Under the pieces are notes generated by a model, which saw only the letters and a program-made list of their open reading frames with translations, was not told where the DNA came from and made no database searches. Of a stretch of DNA of 61,290 bases, positions 53,673 to 61,270 are shown piece after piece. The stretch covers positions 1 to 61,290 of the forward strand of contig DLCK01000060.1 of assembly GCA_002480565.1 (NCBI GenBank), written 5' to 3'. This DNA is from Phycisphaerales bacterium UBA7800. Its GTDB lineage: Bacteria > Planctomycetota > Phycisphaerae > Phycisphaerales > Phycisphaeraceae. Positions within the stretch are counted from its first letter, which is position 1, and each line of letters starts with the position of its first letter. The translations under genes and the position numbers were made by a program.

Positions 53673-53699
53673 ATATGGAATATAGTTCTAAAAATGGAA
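53667..53699. promoter_or_regulatory. Tandem operator-like palindromes of the IclR operon
   Basis: TTCCATATATGGAA at 53667-53680 is a perfect 14-bp palindrome covering the ATG. A second, partial site TTCTAAAAATGGAA at 53686-53699 lies 19 nt away (centre to centre), within the promoter spacer. The form resembles TGGAA..TTCCA IclR operators. Confidence 0.6.
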
Positions 53700-53706
53700 T
53701 AGTCAA
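53679..53706 (-). promoter_or_regulatory. IclR-sulfatase promoter, leaderless
   Basis: Minus strand TTGACT (53706-53701), 16-nt spacer, TATATT (53684-53679), then 6 nt to ATG 53672. Confidence 0.65.
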
Positions 53707-53907
53707 GAGGCAAATGTATTTTGTATTTCAAATTGCTATCCAAACCGCTTGCAATTTTAAAATTGATCTAATCTCAACGTTTCTAACATCTGTTCAAACC
53801 AGCGGCTAAAGGGTGGATTCGAAATTCCCTCCACTTCTGCTACAATACAAGGCTCGGCATACAAAGTGTGTGTCGGTCATTTAACCACTCAGTTAAGGAA
53901 ACTGAAT

Positions 53908-54936
53908 ATGTCTTCTGCCCCGAATGTCGCGATTGTCGGCGTCACTGGCGCTGTCGGTCAGGAATTTCTCCGGGTCCTCGACCAACGGAACTTCCCCATT
54001 GGTAACCTCAAACTGCTCGCCTCTAAACGCAGTGCAGGCAAAACCGTCGACTTCAAAGGCAAAACCTATACCGTCGAAGAATTGACGGAAGATTCCTTTG
54101 GTGATGTGGACCTTGCCCTGTTCTCCGCAGGTGGCTCAATCAGCAAGAAGTTCGGCCCCATCGCTTCTGCTGCCGGTGCGACCGTGGTCGATAACTCCTC
54201 GGCGTTTCGCATGGTGCCTGAGATTCCACTGGTTGTTCCTGAAGTGAACCCCGAAGCCGTCAAAGGCATCGAATTGGGTAAGGGTGGCATCATCGCCAAT
54301 CCCAACTGCTCGACGATCATCATGCTCGTGCCGGTGACCCCGATCCACCGTGCCGTCGGTGTCAAGCGAATGGTGGTCAGCACGTATCAGGCAGCCTCCG
54401 GCGCTGGCGCCGCTGCCATGGCTGAACTCGAACAGCAGACCCGCGAAGTCCTCGAAGGCAAAGAGCCGACATGCGACATCTTCCCCCGTCAATATGCGTT
54501 TAACATCTTCTCTCACAATGCCCCGATCACCGAGACGGGTTACAACGAAGAAGAAATGAAGATGGTCAAGGAAACCCACAAGATTTGGAACAACCCCAAC
54601 GTGCAGATTGCTGCTACGTGCGTGCGTGTTCCGGTGATGCGGGCTCATGCTGAGAGCATCAACCTTGAACTTGAAAATCCCATGGACGAAAAGGAAGCCA
54701 AGGAATTGCTTTCCAAGTCCGCAGGCGTGAGCATCATTGATGATCGTGCTGGTAACAACTTCCCAACACCACTTGAAGCGTCCAACAAGGATGACATCTT
54801 TGTAGGTCGCATTCGCAATGACATCTCCCGCAAGGGCACCGGTGTCAGTGGCATCGAACTGTTCGTTTGCGGCGATCAGGTCCGCAAGGGTGCAGCACTC
54901 AATGCCGTGCAGATTGCGGAATTACTCATCAAGTAA
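53908..54936 (+). CDS. asd: Aspartate-semialdehyde dehydrogenase
   Basis: 342 residues. Reduces aspartyl-4-phosphate to aspartate-semialdehyde, feeding lysine, threonine, methionine and diaminopimelate synthesis. NADP motif GVTGAVGQEFL; catalytic Cys in NPNCSTI; substrate residues in YQAASGAGAAAM and the His in MRAHAESI. Start ATG 53908 has AAGGAA 7 nt upstream; a further in-frame start at 53866 is not needed. Followed by a strong terminator. Confidence 0.95.
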   Translation: MSSAPNVAIVGVTGAVGQEFLRVLDQRNFPIGNLKLLASKRSAGKTVDFKGKTYTVEELTEDSFGDVDLALFSAGGSISKKFGPIASAAGATVVDNSSAFRMVPEIPLVVPEVNPEAVKGIELGKGGIIANPNCSTIIMLVPVTPIHRAVGVKRMVVSTYQAASGAGAAAMAELEQQTREVLEGKEPTCDIFPRQYAFNIFSHNAPITETGYNEEEMKMVKETHKIWNNPNVQIAATCVRVPVMRAHAESINLELENPMDEKEAKELLSKSAGVSIIDDRAGNNFPTPLEASNKDDIFVGRIRNDISRKGTGVSGIELFVCGDQVRKGAALNAVQIAELLIK

Positions 54937-55040
54937 GCTTGAGCATCGGATGTTAATCCGGTGCAGGATGACGATTCAACACGCATAGACTTGCACCAGA
55001 TTTACATCGGGTGCTAAACACAATTGAATAACACAATGCT

Positions 55041-55078
55041 ACGCACGGTTCGGTTTATACTGAACCGTGCGTTATTTT
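55041..55078 (+). terminator. Intrinsic terminator of asd
   Basis: 11-bp perfect stem ACGCACGGTTC/GAACCGTGCGT, 10-nt loop, then TATTTTTT. Confidence 0.92.
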
Positions 55079-55126
55079 TTGCCTTGCCTCTACTACCTGC
55101 TGACTATTCCCTACTCCCTGATCTGC

Positions 55127-55132
55127 TACACT
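55127..55132 (+). promoter_or_regulatory. -10-like TACACT for leaderless hpt mRNA
   Basis: TACACT ends exactly 6 nt before the ATG at 55139; no Shine-Dalgarno is present. It follows the asd terminator, so an independent promoter is required here. Confidence 0.5.
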
Positions 55133-55138
55133 AATCCC

Positions 55139-55717
55139 ATGCAACAGGACATCGAACGTATCCTCATTGATCGGCATACCATCGCTAATCGCGTGCGCGA
55201 AATCGCTGAGCAGATCACCGCTGACTTTCAGGAAGAGGGCACGCCCGGTTTGCCGGAGATCACGATTGTGCCGATCCTCACCGGCAGTTTCATGTTCGTC
55301 GCTGACCTGGTGCGCGACTTGCCTTTGCGAATGCAGATTCGACTCATCACCGTCAGTTCCTACCCTGGGACATCCACGGAAAGTAAGCCTGCGAAAATTG
55401 GCAGTGACCTTGACGATCTGCCTGCGTCCCTTGCTGGTTCGCATGTTTTGCTGGTGGATGACATTCTTGACTCAGGGCAGACTTTGCGACTGGTCAGCGA
55501 ATTGTTGTCAGCCAAAAATCCGGCATCACTTAAAAGTTGTGTCCTGCTTCGCAAGAAGCGTCCGGCAGCCATGCAGCAGCCCGTGGACTATGTTGCCTTT
55601 GATATCCCTGATGAGTTCGTGGTGGGTTATGGTTTGGATTACGATGACTATTACCGCAACCTGCCGGATATCGTGGTGCTTAAGCCGGATGTGGTGTCGC
55701 AGCAGCAAGAGGGTTAA
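55139..55717 (+). CDS. hpt: Hypoxanthine (guanine) phosphoribosyltransferase
   Basis: 192 residues. Salvages hypoxanthine or guanine with PRPP. The PRPP-binding loop is VLLVDDILDSGQTL; ILTGSFMFVADLVRDL and SYPGTSTESK are the flexible-loop and base-specific regions; DEFVVGYGLDYDDYYRNLP is the typical C-terminal motif. The frame is open to 55067, inside the asd terminator, so ATG 55139 is chosen. It lies 6 nt upstream of a bPH2 membrane gene. Confidence 0.95.
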   Translation: MQQDIERILIDRHTIANRVREIAEQITADFQEEGTPGLPEITIVPILTGSFMFVADLVRDLPLRMQIRLITVSSYPGTSTESKPAKIGSDLDDLPASLAGSHVLLVDDILDSGQTLRLVSELLSAKNPASLKSCVLLRKKRPAAMQQPVDYVAFDIPDEFVVGYGLDYDDYYRNLPDIVVLKPDVVSQQQEG

Positions 55718-55723
55718 TCAGCG

Positions 55724-56293
55724 ATGACGCGAACCAAACCCAATGACACATCACGCAACGCGGAGTTGGATCATGAGCAGGTGCATGACCAGCCCAACGC
55801 AGCGATCCTGCCAGCGGAGTTGCTCCAGCCTGGGGAGGTGATCATTCTGCTGCTTAAGCCGAGTCTGTGGTATTTGATCCTCGCACCATTGCGGACGTTG
55901 TTGATGATCGTGCTGTTGAGTTATGCGTTGTTTTATCTCTGTGATTACACCAGTCTGCCTTTGTCCAAGCATGACATTCTCATCGCTGGTGGCGGATTCT
56001 TCGGGCTTCGCGTGTTCTGGCAATTCCTCAATTGGCTAAGTCGAATCTACGTCCTCACCGATCAACGCATCATCCGTGTCAAAGGCGTCTTTCAGGTTCA
56101 GATTGTCGAAGCGCCACTCAAAAAACTCCAACATACGCAGATGACTTTCCTTGTCCGCGAGCGACTCTTCGGGTTAGGCAGTATCCACTTCTTCACCGCA
56201 GGGACGGACTATCCCGAAGCAAGCTGGGTGATGATTAATCATCCACTTGAAACACATCAACAGATCATCAAGACGATGAACAAGTATCGGTAA
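55724..56293 (+). CDS. bPH2-domain membrane protein (YdbT/YdbS-like)
   Basis: 189 residues. Two transmembrane helices (about 48-70 and 83-105) precede the bacterial PH-like domain: YVLTDQRIIRVKGVFQVQIV and KKLQHTQMTFLVRERLFGLG, hallmarks of bPH2 (DUF304). Function in bacteria is poorly defined. Separated from hpt by 6 nt, so probably co-transcribed. Confidence 0.85.
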   Translation: MTRTKPNDTSRNAELDHEQVHDQPNAAILPAELLQPGEVIILLLKPSLWYLILAPLRTLLMIVLLSYALFYLCDYTSLPLSKHDILIAGGGFFGLRVFWQFLNWLSRIYVLTDQRIIRVKGVFQVQIVEAPLKKLQHTQMTFLVRERLFGLGSIHFFTAGTDYPEASWVMINHPLETHQQIIKTMNKYR

Positions 56294-56325
56294 CCCCCGG
56301 AAGTTTCCCAGACCCCCGGAAGTTT
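56293..56325. repeat. Two direct copies of a 14-nt motif
   Basis: ACCCCCGGAAGTTT at 56293-56306 and 56312-56325, period 19 nt, starting at the stop of the bPH2 gene. Twelve bases recur inverted at 3249-3260. Confidence 0.7.
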
Positions 56326-56340
56326 CTTGAACGTGATCAC

Positions 56341-56432
56341 AAGCCGCCAGATGAGCGCAGCGAATCTGACGGGTATCTTGTGTTGTGTGTGAAGTGTGAC
56401 CCGTCAGATTCGTTTCACTCATCTGGCGGCTT
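56341..56432. repeat. Inverted-repeat element, 34-nt arms
   Basis: Arms 56341-56374 and 56399-56432 match except for a short internal block; each begins AAGCCGCCAGATGAG and ends ACGGGT. Spacer 24 nt. No ORF. MITE- or REPIN-like. The surrounding 471-nt gap also holds family B hairpins and the mdh terminator. Confidence 0.85.
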
Positions 56433-56479
56433 GGGTGTTGTTCTTTGACACATGCGAAGACATGCACGCTTATCGCGTG

Positions 56480-56504
56480 TCAGCGACACGTAGTGTCGCA
56501 GCTA
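56480..56504 (-). repeat. REP family B copy 4
   Basis: Inverted copy with stem CGACAC/GTGTCG around TAC. A truncated relative with the TAGCTGC end lies at about 56535. Confidence 0.75.
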
Positions 56505-56624
56505 TTTTTAAGTCGCATAACGTGTATGACGCAATAGCTGCAATATGCATATTTAAATTACGTTTCACGAATGACATCGTCGCAGTAACACTTGTTTTCA
56601 AGTCACTTCACATGCACAAGACAA

Positions 56625-56649
56625 TAGCTGCAACACTGCGTGTTGCTGA
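56625..56649 (+). repeat. REP family B copy 5
   Basis: TAGCTGC, then stem CAACAC/GTGTTG around TGC, ending GCTGA. The paired bases differ from copies 1 and 2 but remain complementary. Confidence 0.8.
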
Positions 56650-56697
56650 TGCATCGAAGATGTAATTCGTTTGATGCTGACTGTCAGCGTCGCGCAT

Positions 56698-56732
56698 AAA
56701 AAAACAGACGCCTGCGTGATGCAGACGTCTGT
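56698..56732 (-). terminator. Intrinsic terminator of mdh
   Basis: Minus strand stem CAGACGTCTGC with its partner GCAGGCGTCTG (one G-T pair), 5-nt loop, then seven T. Confidence 0.85.
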
Positions 56733-56764
56733 CTTGAATTTCGATATCAAATCAAGCGTGCAGA

Positions 56765-57724
56765 TTACGCAAGATCGGGAGCCAGGTTCTTGACGACTTC
56801 GACAAGATCCTTGACGTGGCTTGCGGATTCTGCGAGCAGTTTCTTTTCGTCATCGTTGAGATTGACTTCGATGATCTGCTCGACACCTTCTTTACCCAGG
56901 ACTGCGGGGACGCCGACGAAGTATCCGCCGATGCCGTATTCCTTGTCGCAGTAAGCTGCACAGGGGAGGATGCGCTTCTTGTCCTTGATGATGGCTTCGA
57001 CCATCTGGACGGTGCCCGATGCCGGTGCGATGTAGCCGGAGGTGCCCATCTTCTTGACGATTTCGCCGCCGCCGACCTTGGCACGTTGGACCAGTTCGCC
57101 GAGGCGTTCTTCGCTGATGAACTCGGTGACAGGGATGCCAGCGATGTTGGTAAAGCGGGGCAGTGGAACCATATCGTCACCGTGACCACCGAGCAGCATG
57201 GCATTGATGTCCATGACGGAAAATCCGGTTTCCATGGCAATGAAGGTCTTGAAGCGTGCCACGTCCAGACAGCCGGCTTGGCCGATGATGCGGTTAGTCG
57301 GGAAGCCGGTGGCTTTCCATGCGGTGTACACCATGGCGTCCAGTGGATTGGAGACGAGGATCACAATGCTGTCTGGAGCATACTTTTTGACGTTTTCGCT
57401 GACGGACTTGACGATTTTCACGTTGGTGCCAATGAGGTCATCGCGGCTCATGCCCGGCTTGCGGGGGATACCTGCGGTGACGACGACAACGTCCGAACCT
57501 TCGATTTTGGAGAAATCGTCGGTGGCAACGATGTTGCTGTCGAACAGTTCCATGGGGCCGGCCTGAGCCAGGTCAAGCATGCGGCCATCGACGGGCAGCA
57601 TTTCGTCACGCTTAAGGTCAACTGCGACGATATCGCCCAGTTCCTTGTTGGCAGCCCAGAGAGCGACGGAGGCACCGACGTTGCCACCAGCACCGATGAC
57701 AGAGATTTTTGCGCGTTTTGGCAT
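56765..57724 (-). CDS. mdh: Malate dehydrogenase, LDH-like type
   Basis: 319 residues. Oxidises malate to oxaloacetate with NAD in the TCA cycle. Nucleotide motif GAGGNVGASVA; the substrate loop IPRKPGMSRDDL has Arg where LDH has Gln, marking malate specificity; the catalytic His is in LLGGHGDDMVPL; SNPLDAMVY is the conserved Asn region. AAGGAA lies 8 nt before the ATG. Monocistronic with its own terminator, divergent from the surface protein gene. Confidence 0.96.
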   Translation of the reverse strand: MPKRAKISVIGAGGNVGASVALWAANKELGDIVAVDLKRDEMLPVDGRMLDLAQAGPMELFDSNIVATDDFSKIEGSDVVVVTAGIPRKPGMSRDDLIGTNVKIVKSVSENVKKYAPDSIVILVSNPLDAMVYTAWKATGFPTNRIIGQAGCLDVARFKTFIAMETGFSVMDINAMLLGGHGDDMVPLPRFTNIAGIPVTEFISEERLGELVQRAKVGGGEIVKKMGTSGYIAPASGTVQMVEAIIKDKKRILPCAAYCDKEYGIGGYFVGVPAVLGKEGVEQIIEVNLNDDEKKLLAESASHVKDLVEVVKNLAPDLA

Positions 57725-57970
57725 TTTGAGAGTTCCTTCAATAGAGAGTTAGGCGGTTATTGATACAAAAAACTGTTTTCTCTTAAAAACAGAACCGCCA
57801 TGATAGTGAATTACTGTGATTCTGCAAAAAAGACTAAGCGAATTTTGTGTGAAATATTGGTTTTGTCGCTTTTGAGTAAAGCATTTAAGTTTATTTCAGA
57901 CTTGCTCATTTGAGGGTTTGAAGTATCATGGTGACAGTTGTTTTAATTGATTGTTTCTGGGGAACCACTC

Positions 57971-60358
57971 ATGTCCATCCGATCCCAAGCCCATGCTTTA
58001 GCCCGGCGCCTCAAGTACAAGCTGTCGCCACGCTCCCGATCTTGCCATGTGGCTGATCGACTGCGTCGCCGTGGGGCGATTTGTGAGCCGTTGGAAAGTC
58101 GTGTGTTGCTTAGCGCGGTGACGGTGACCGCGCCTTGGGATCGTGTGGATGGGGATACCTCGTCTATCGAAGCACTCGTCGCCACTCCGGGTTTGGACAA
58201 CGAAATCTCCCTGCGTGAAGCGATCCAGGCAGCCAACAACACCGAGGGGGCTGACGAGATTGAGTTCTGGCAGTACCTTAAAGGATTGTCCCTTGAAGTC
58301 GTGTCTGATTTACAGGTCACCGACACACTGACCATCACCGGCCACGGCGAAGAAGATATGTTCCTCTCAGCCGACGGCATTCATGCGTTTTTCAACATCG
58401 ACATGACCGACACTCCCGGCGGTTCGTTCACGCTCAATGACATCACGCTTCAGGGCGAAGCGGAATATGCTGTGCTTGCTCATCCTGGCGAAATCACGCT
58501 TAACGATGTGACGATTCGACTCGAAGGTGAGCCGGATGATGATACGTATGTTGCATCATCCTATTGGGTAGGCAGCACTGTTATTTTAGGCACGGTATCC
58601 TTCGACTCGACTGACGAAGAATTTCAGCTTGATTGGACCATCCCCAATACCAGCAGCACCACTATCCAAGCTGATAAAATTACCATCGACAACTTGACCG
58701 GCATCGACATGGAAATGACGATTCAGGCCACTGGCCATGTCCAGATCGGTTCGATTACCAACGTGGGCAACGACCTGACCATCGAAGGTGATTCCATCAC
58801 CGCAATCGGCACAGTCACCACCACGCCGTCATACAATTCCGATTACCGCGATGCTGGGGATATTACCTTCACGTCCCACAACGGTCCGATCACCGTACAT
58901 AAGGTGACGGCGAATGCAGGTGGTCCCAAGGGTGGATCAAGACTCACGTTTTCAAGTGAGAGCTTCCACTTCTACATTAATGCAAATGGTCAAGAGTTCA
59001 CGATCGATGACCTCATTTCATCTAATTATGCCAACATTAAGGATACAGGTTTGAATGCCAGCAATGGCGGTGACATCACCTTCCAAACCAGCAATCCATC
59101 ATGGGACGGTCCGCTGGTCTACATTGAAGGTGACGGTCTGATCAGTGCAGATGGGCAGAATGTGTTTATTGGTACCGGTGGATTAAGTGGCACGATCACC
59201 ATCGAACATGAAGTGGCATCATTGGGCACAGCAACTCTGACTGTCTCCTCTGAACCGGGTGACAATTCGCAAGGCATTGAAGCCGGTGGTGTCTGGGATG
59301 ATGTTGATGAAGACCCCGGCAAACTTCGTGATCTCGTCAAACAATATGGCGGCATCATCATCGGGCAATTCGTGATGAAACCCGGCGAACTCAAACTCAA
59401 TGAACAGGTCTTGCAGGATGGCTTTGGGGGAGTGATATCGGGCAGTGGTTCACTTACATTGGGAGGTACGTACACTTTCTCGGGTTTAACAGTAATTTCG
59501 GGCGGATTGTATGGCTACTCGGTCCGTGCTCACGATCACAACCTGACTGGCAATGCCACAATCGATGATCAAGGTCGCCTGGTGTACACCTTTAGCCCCA
59601 ATGAACTTGAAGGCAGTTCCCAAACCTACCAAATCCTGACACAGCCCGATCAAGGCACGATCAGCTTTGTCGATGACCAATTTGTGTTCTACCCCAAAGA
59701 TCGTTTCGACTTCTCGATTGACGAAATCAGCTTCAAATACCGCATCATCTATGGCAACGGTAAGACGAGTAATCGTTCAACGATCACCATGAACATGCAG
59801 GATATCAACACCTATGAGCAATATAATTCGGTTGCTCCCAATGCTGCTCCGAATCTGGTGCGAACGGATTCCAACTCAGCCATCGACATCAACGTGCTTG
59901 GTAATGACTATGATCCCGATGGTGACCTGCTTATCACAGCGGGTGTGGATGTGGTGAGTCATTTGGGTGTTGGCTTAACGGTCAATGCTGATGGCACGAT
60001 TGCTTATGATCCCACGGGTCAATTTGCAACGCTATTAACAGGCCAGAGGGTGCGGGATCACTTTTCCTACACCGTGTCCGACCCGTTTGGCAATACCGAC
60101 ACGGTGCGCGTGTTTGTCAATGTGACCGGTGCAGCTGAGCCTGTTTTTAATGTTGCAAGTGTAGCAAGTCAGTTGCCGATGCAAACGCTAAGTCGCCTGC
60201 CGGTGAGGGTGCATGCACAGGTGCAATTGCGTGATGTGAACGTGTCGCCGATCAGTATGCAGCCGAGTCATTCGCTGCGGTCATTGTTGTCATCGCTTGA
60301 GGGTGATGATGAAAAAACAGATCGTCTGCGATTGATGTTGGTGGATGAGATTGGATGA
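57971..60358 (+). CDS. LEPR-XLL-type surface protein with cadherin-like tail domain
   Basis: 795 residues. A basic N-terminal segment (about 1-38) precedes CEPLESRVLLSA, the LEPR-XLL-type motif found near the start of large planctomycete exported proteins. ISLREAIQAANN is typical of CSLREAI-type beta-helix proteins. The middle is beta-rich, with repeats such as GEITLNDVTI. Near residue 640-720, VLGNDYDPDGDLL and YTVSDPFGNTDTVRV resemble cadherin/VCBS-like tandem domains. No catalytic motif seen; probably adhesive or structural. GGGG lies 8 nt before the ATG. Confidence 0.82.
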   Translation: MSIRSQAHALARRLKYKLSPRSRSCHVADRLRRRGAICEPLESRVLLSAVTVTAPWDRVDGDTSSIEALVATPGLDNEISLREAIQAANNTEGADEIEFWQYLKGLSLEVVSDLQVTDTLTITGHGEEDMFLSADGIHAFFNIDMTDTPGGSFTLNDITLQGEAEYAVLAHPGEITLNDVTIRLEGEPDDDTYVASSYWVGSTVILGTVSFDSTDEEFQLDWTIPNTSSTTIQADKITIDNLTGIDMEMTIQATGHVQIGSITNVGNDLTIEGDSITAIGTVTTTPSYNSDYRDAGDITFTSHNGPITVHKVTANAGGPKGGSRLTFSSESFHFYINANGQEFTIDDLISSNYANIKDTGLNASNGGDITFQTSNPSWDGPLVYIEGDGLISADGQNVFIGTGGLSGTITIEHEVASLGTATLTVSSEPGDNSQGIEAGGVWDDVDEDPGKLRDLVKQYGGIIIGQFVMKPGELKLNEQVLQDGFGGVISGSGSLTLGGTYTFSGLTVISGGLYGYSVRAHDHNLTGNATIDDQGRLVYTFSPNELEGSSQTYQILTQPDQGTISFVDDQFVFYPKDRFDFSIDEISFKYRIIYGNGKTSNRSTITMNMQDINTYEQYNSVAPNAAPNLVRTDSNSAIDINVLGNDYDPDGDLLITAGVDVVSHLGVGLTVNADGTIAYDPTGQFATLLTGQRVRDHFSYTVSDPFGNTDTVRVFVNVTGAAEPVFNVASVASQLPMQTLSRLPVRVHAQVQLRDVNVSPISMQPSHSLRSLLSSLEGDDEKTDRLRLMLVDEIG

Positions 60359-60368
60359 ATGTGTTTTG

Positions 60369-60471
60369 GGGGATTGCATGGGGTCTGAAGCCCCCATGCT
60401 TTAGGTTGAGTATCATTGTGTTGATGTGTTGCTCAGTTAAAGCTCGGGGGCTTTAGACCTCGAGCAATGCC
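60369..60471. repeat. REPIN family C, left flank of second transposase
   Basis: Unit at 60369-60403 with hairpin GGGG..GCCCCC and tail TGCTTTA; an inverted relative at 60438-60471 carries GGGGGCTTTAGACC. The direct unit matches 61169-61203 on the other side of the transposase gene at 31 of 35 positions. Confidence 0.85.
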
Positions 60472-60524
60472 TTTGAGTGAATGTGATTGACATTATCATT
60501 GCTCTTTTGCGTGGAGATTCTCCC

Positions 60525-61136
60525 TTGTCACGCACCAACCCCAACGCATGGCATAATTATTATCACTGCGTTGGATCAACTTACGGGACATGGCTTCGCG
60601 GTGATCCGCGGGGCTTTCGGACTCAGCGGCATATGCAACATGTGGATGGTGATTACAAACAGCCTCCGCCGGACATCTACAAGCCGCTGTTTGAATACAA
60701 CAAAAAAAATCTCAAATATCCGCCGGTGAAGTTATCCCAAGATCAGCAACGCATTTTATGCAGGGCGATAGTTGGAAGTTTGCAGGATGATAATGCGTTG
60801 CCCGTCGTACTTGCGATTGCAGTGAATCATTTCCATTTGTTAGCACGTTTTACTCAGATGTCGCCAGAACTGATTGCCAAACACAAAAGTCATTTGCTTG
60901 CAGACGAACGTGATCCATCACCACGGTTTTATCTTGGACGGGCAAGGCAGGTTGCCAGCTTTGCACTTGCACAGCAAAATCTCAAACCACCCAGTGCGGT
61001 ATGGGCATCTCGGCCGACTTGTAAGCCGGTACGTAGTCGGGAGCATCAACTCGCGGTCGCGCGGTATATCAAAGCCCATGTCCGTGAAGGTGCTGCGGTT
61101 TGGCATATCAACGATGGGTTTTTGTTTGAGCGGTGA
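60525..61136 (+). CDS. Second REP-type transposase (RAYT-like), distinct subfamily
   Basis: 203 residues. STYGTWLRGDPRGFR near the N-terminus and the HUH-like motif VNHFHLLARF (His-Phe-His) place it in the Y1 transposase superfamily; RSREHQLAVARYIKAHVREGAAVW ends the protein. Start chosen as TTG 60525 (MSRTNPNAWH), which has GGAG 8 nt upstream and matches the expected family N-terminus; the frame opens at GTG 60477. The segment between NAWH and STYGTW looks out of phase with related proteins (IIIT is in the +1 frame), suggesting paired compensating indels. Flanked on both sides by family C palindromes, so it has a different cognate repeat from the 22671 gene. Confidence 0.8.
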   Translation: MSRTNPNAWHNYYHCVGSTYGTWLRGDPRGFRTQRHMQHVDGDYKQPPPDIYKPLFEYNKKNLKYPPVKLSQDQQRILCRAIVGSLQDDNALPVVLAIAVNHFHLLARFTQMSPELIAKHKSHLLADERDPSPRFYLGRARQVASFALAQQNLKPPSAVWASRPTCKPVRSREHQLAVARYIKAHVREGAAVWHINDGFLFER

Positions 61137-61168
61137 ATGGGGTTGATTCGGATGGGGGAAATTATCGT

Positions 61169-61203
61169 GGGGATTACATGGGGTTTAAAGCCCCCTTGCT
61201 TTA
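61169..61203. repeat. REP family C, right flank
   Basis: Direct copy of the 60369-60403 unit with the same GGGG/CCCC hairpin, 32 nt after the transposase stop. Confidence 0.85.
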
Positions 61204-61221
61204 ACTGGGAAAAGTTTTGAT

Positions 61222-61270
61222 ACAAAAAAACACGGTTGCACATGGTGATCATGCACAACCGTGTTTGTTT
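61222..61270. terminator. Bidirectional terminator-like hairpin
   Basis: AACACGGTTG at 61229-61238 pairs with CAACCGTGTT at 61256-61265; seven A on the left and a T-rich tract on the right. Confidence 0.75.

Noticed and set aside
53742..53758. Fragment AAACCGCTTGC of REP family A
   Set aside because: Second arm is degraded, so counted only as a decayed copy rather than a feature.
53818..53846. Promoter for asd (TTCGAA-N17-TACAAT)
   Set aside because: The -10 is plausible but the -35 is poor; not strong enough to list.
56816..57763. 315-codon plus-strand frame opposite mdh
   Set aside because: Mirror of the highly conserved mdh frame; a known artefact of codon bias.
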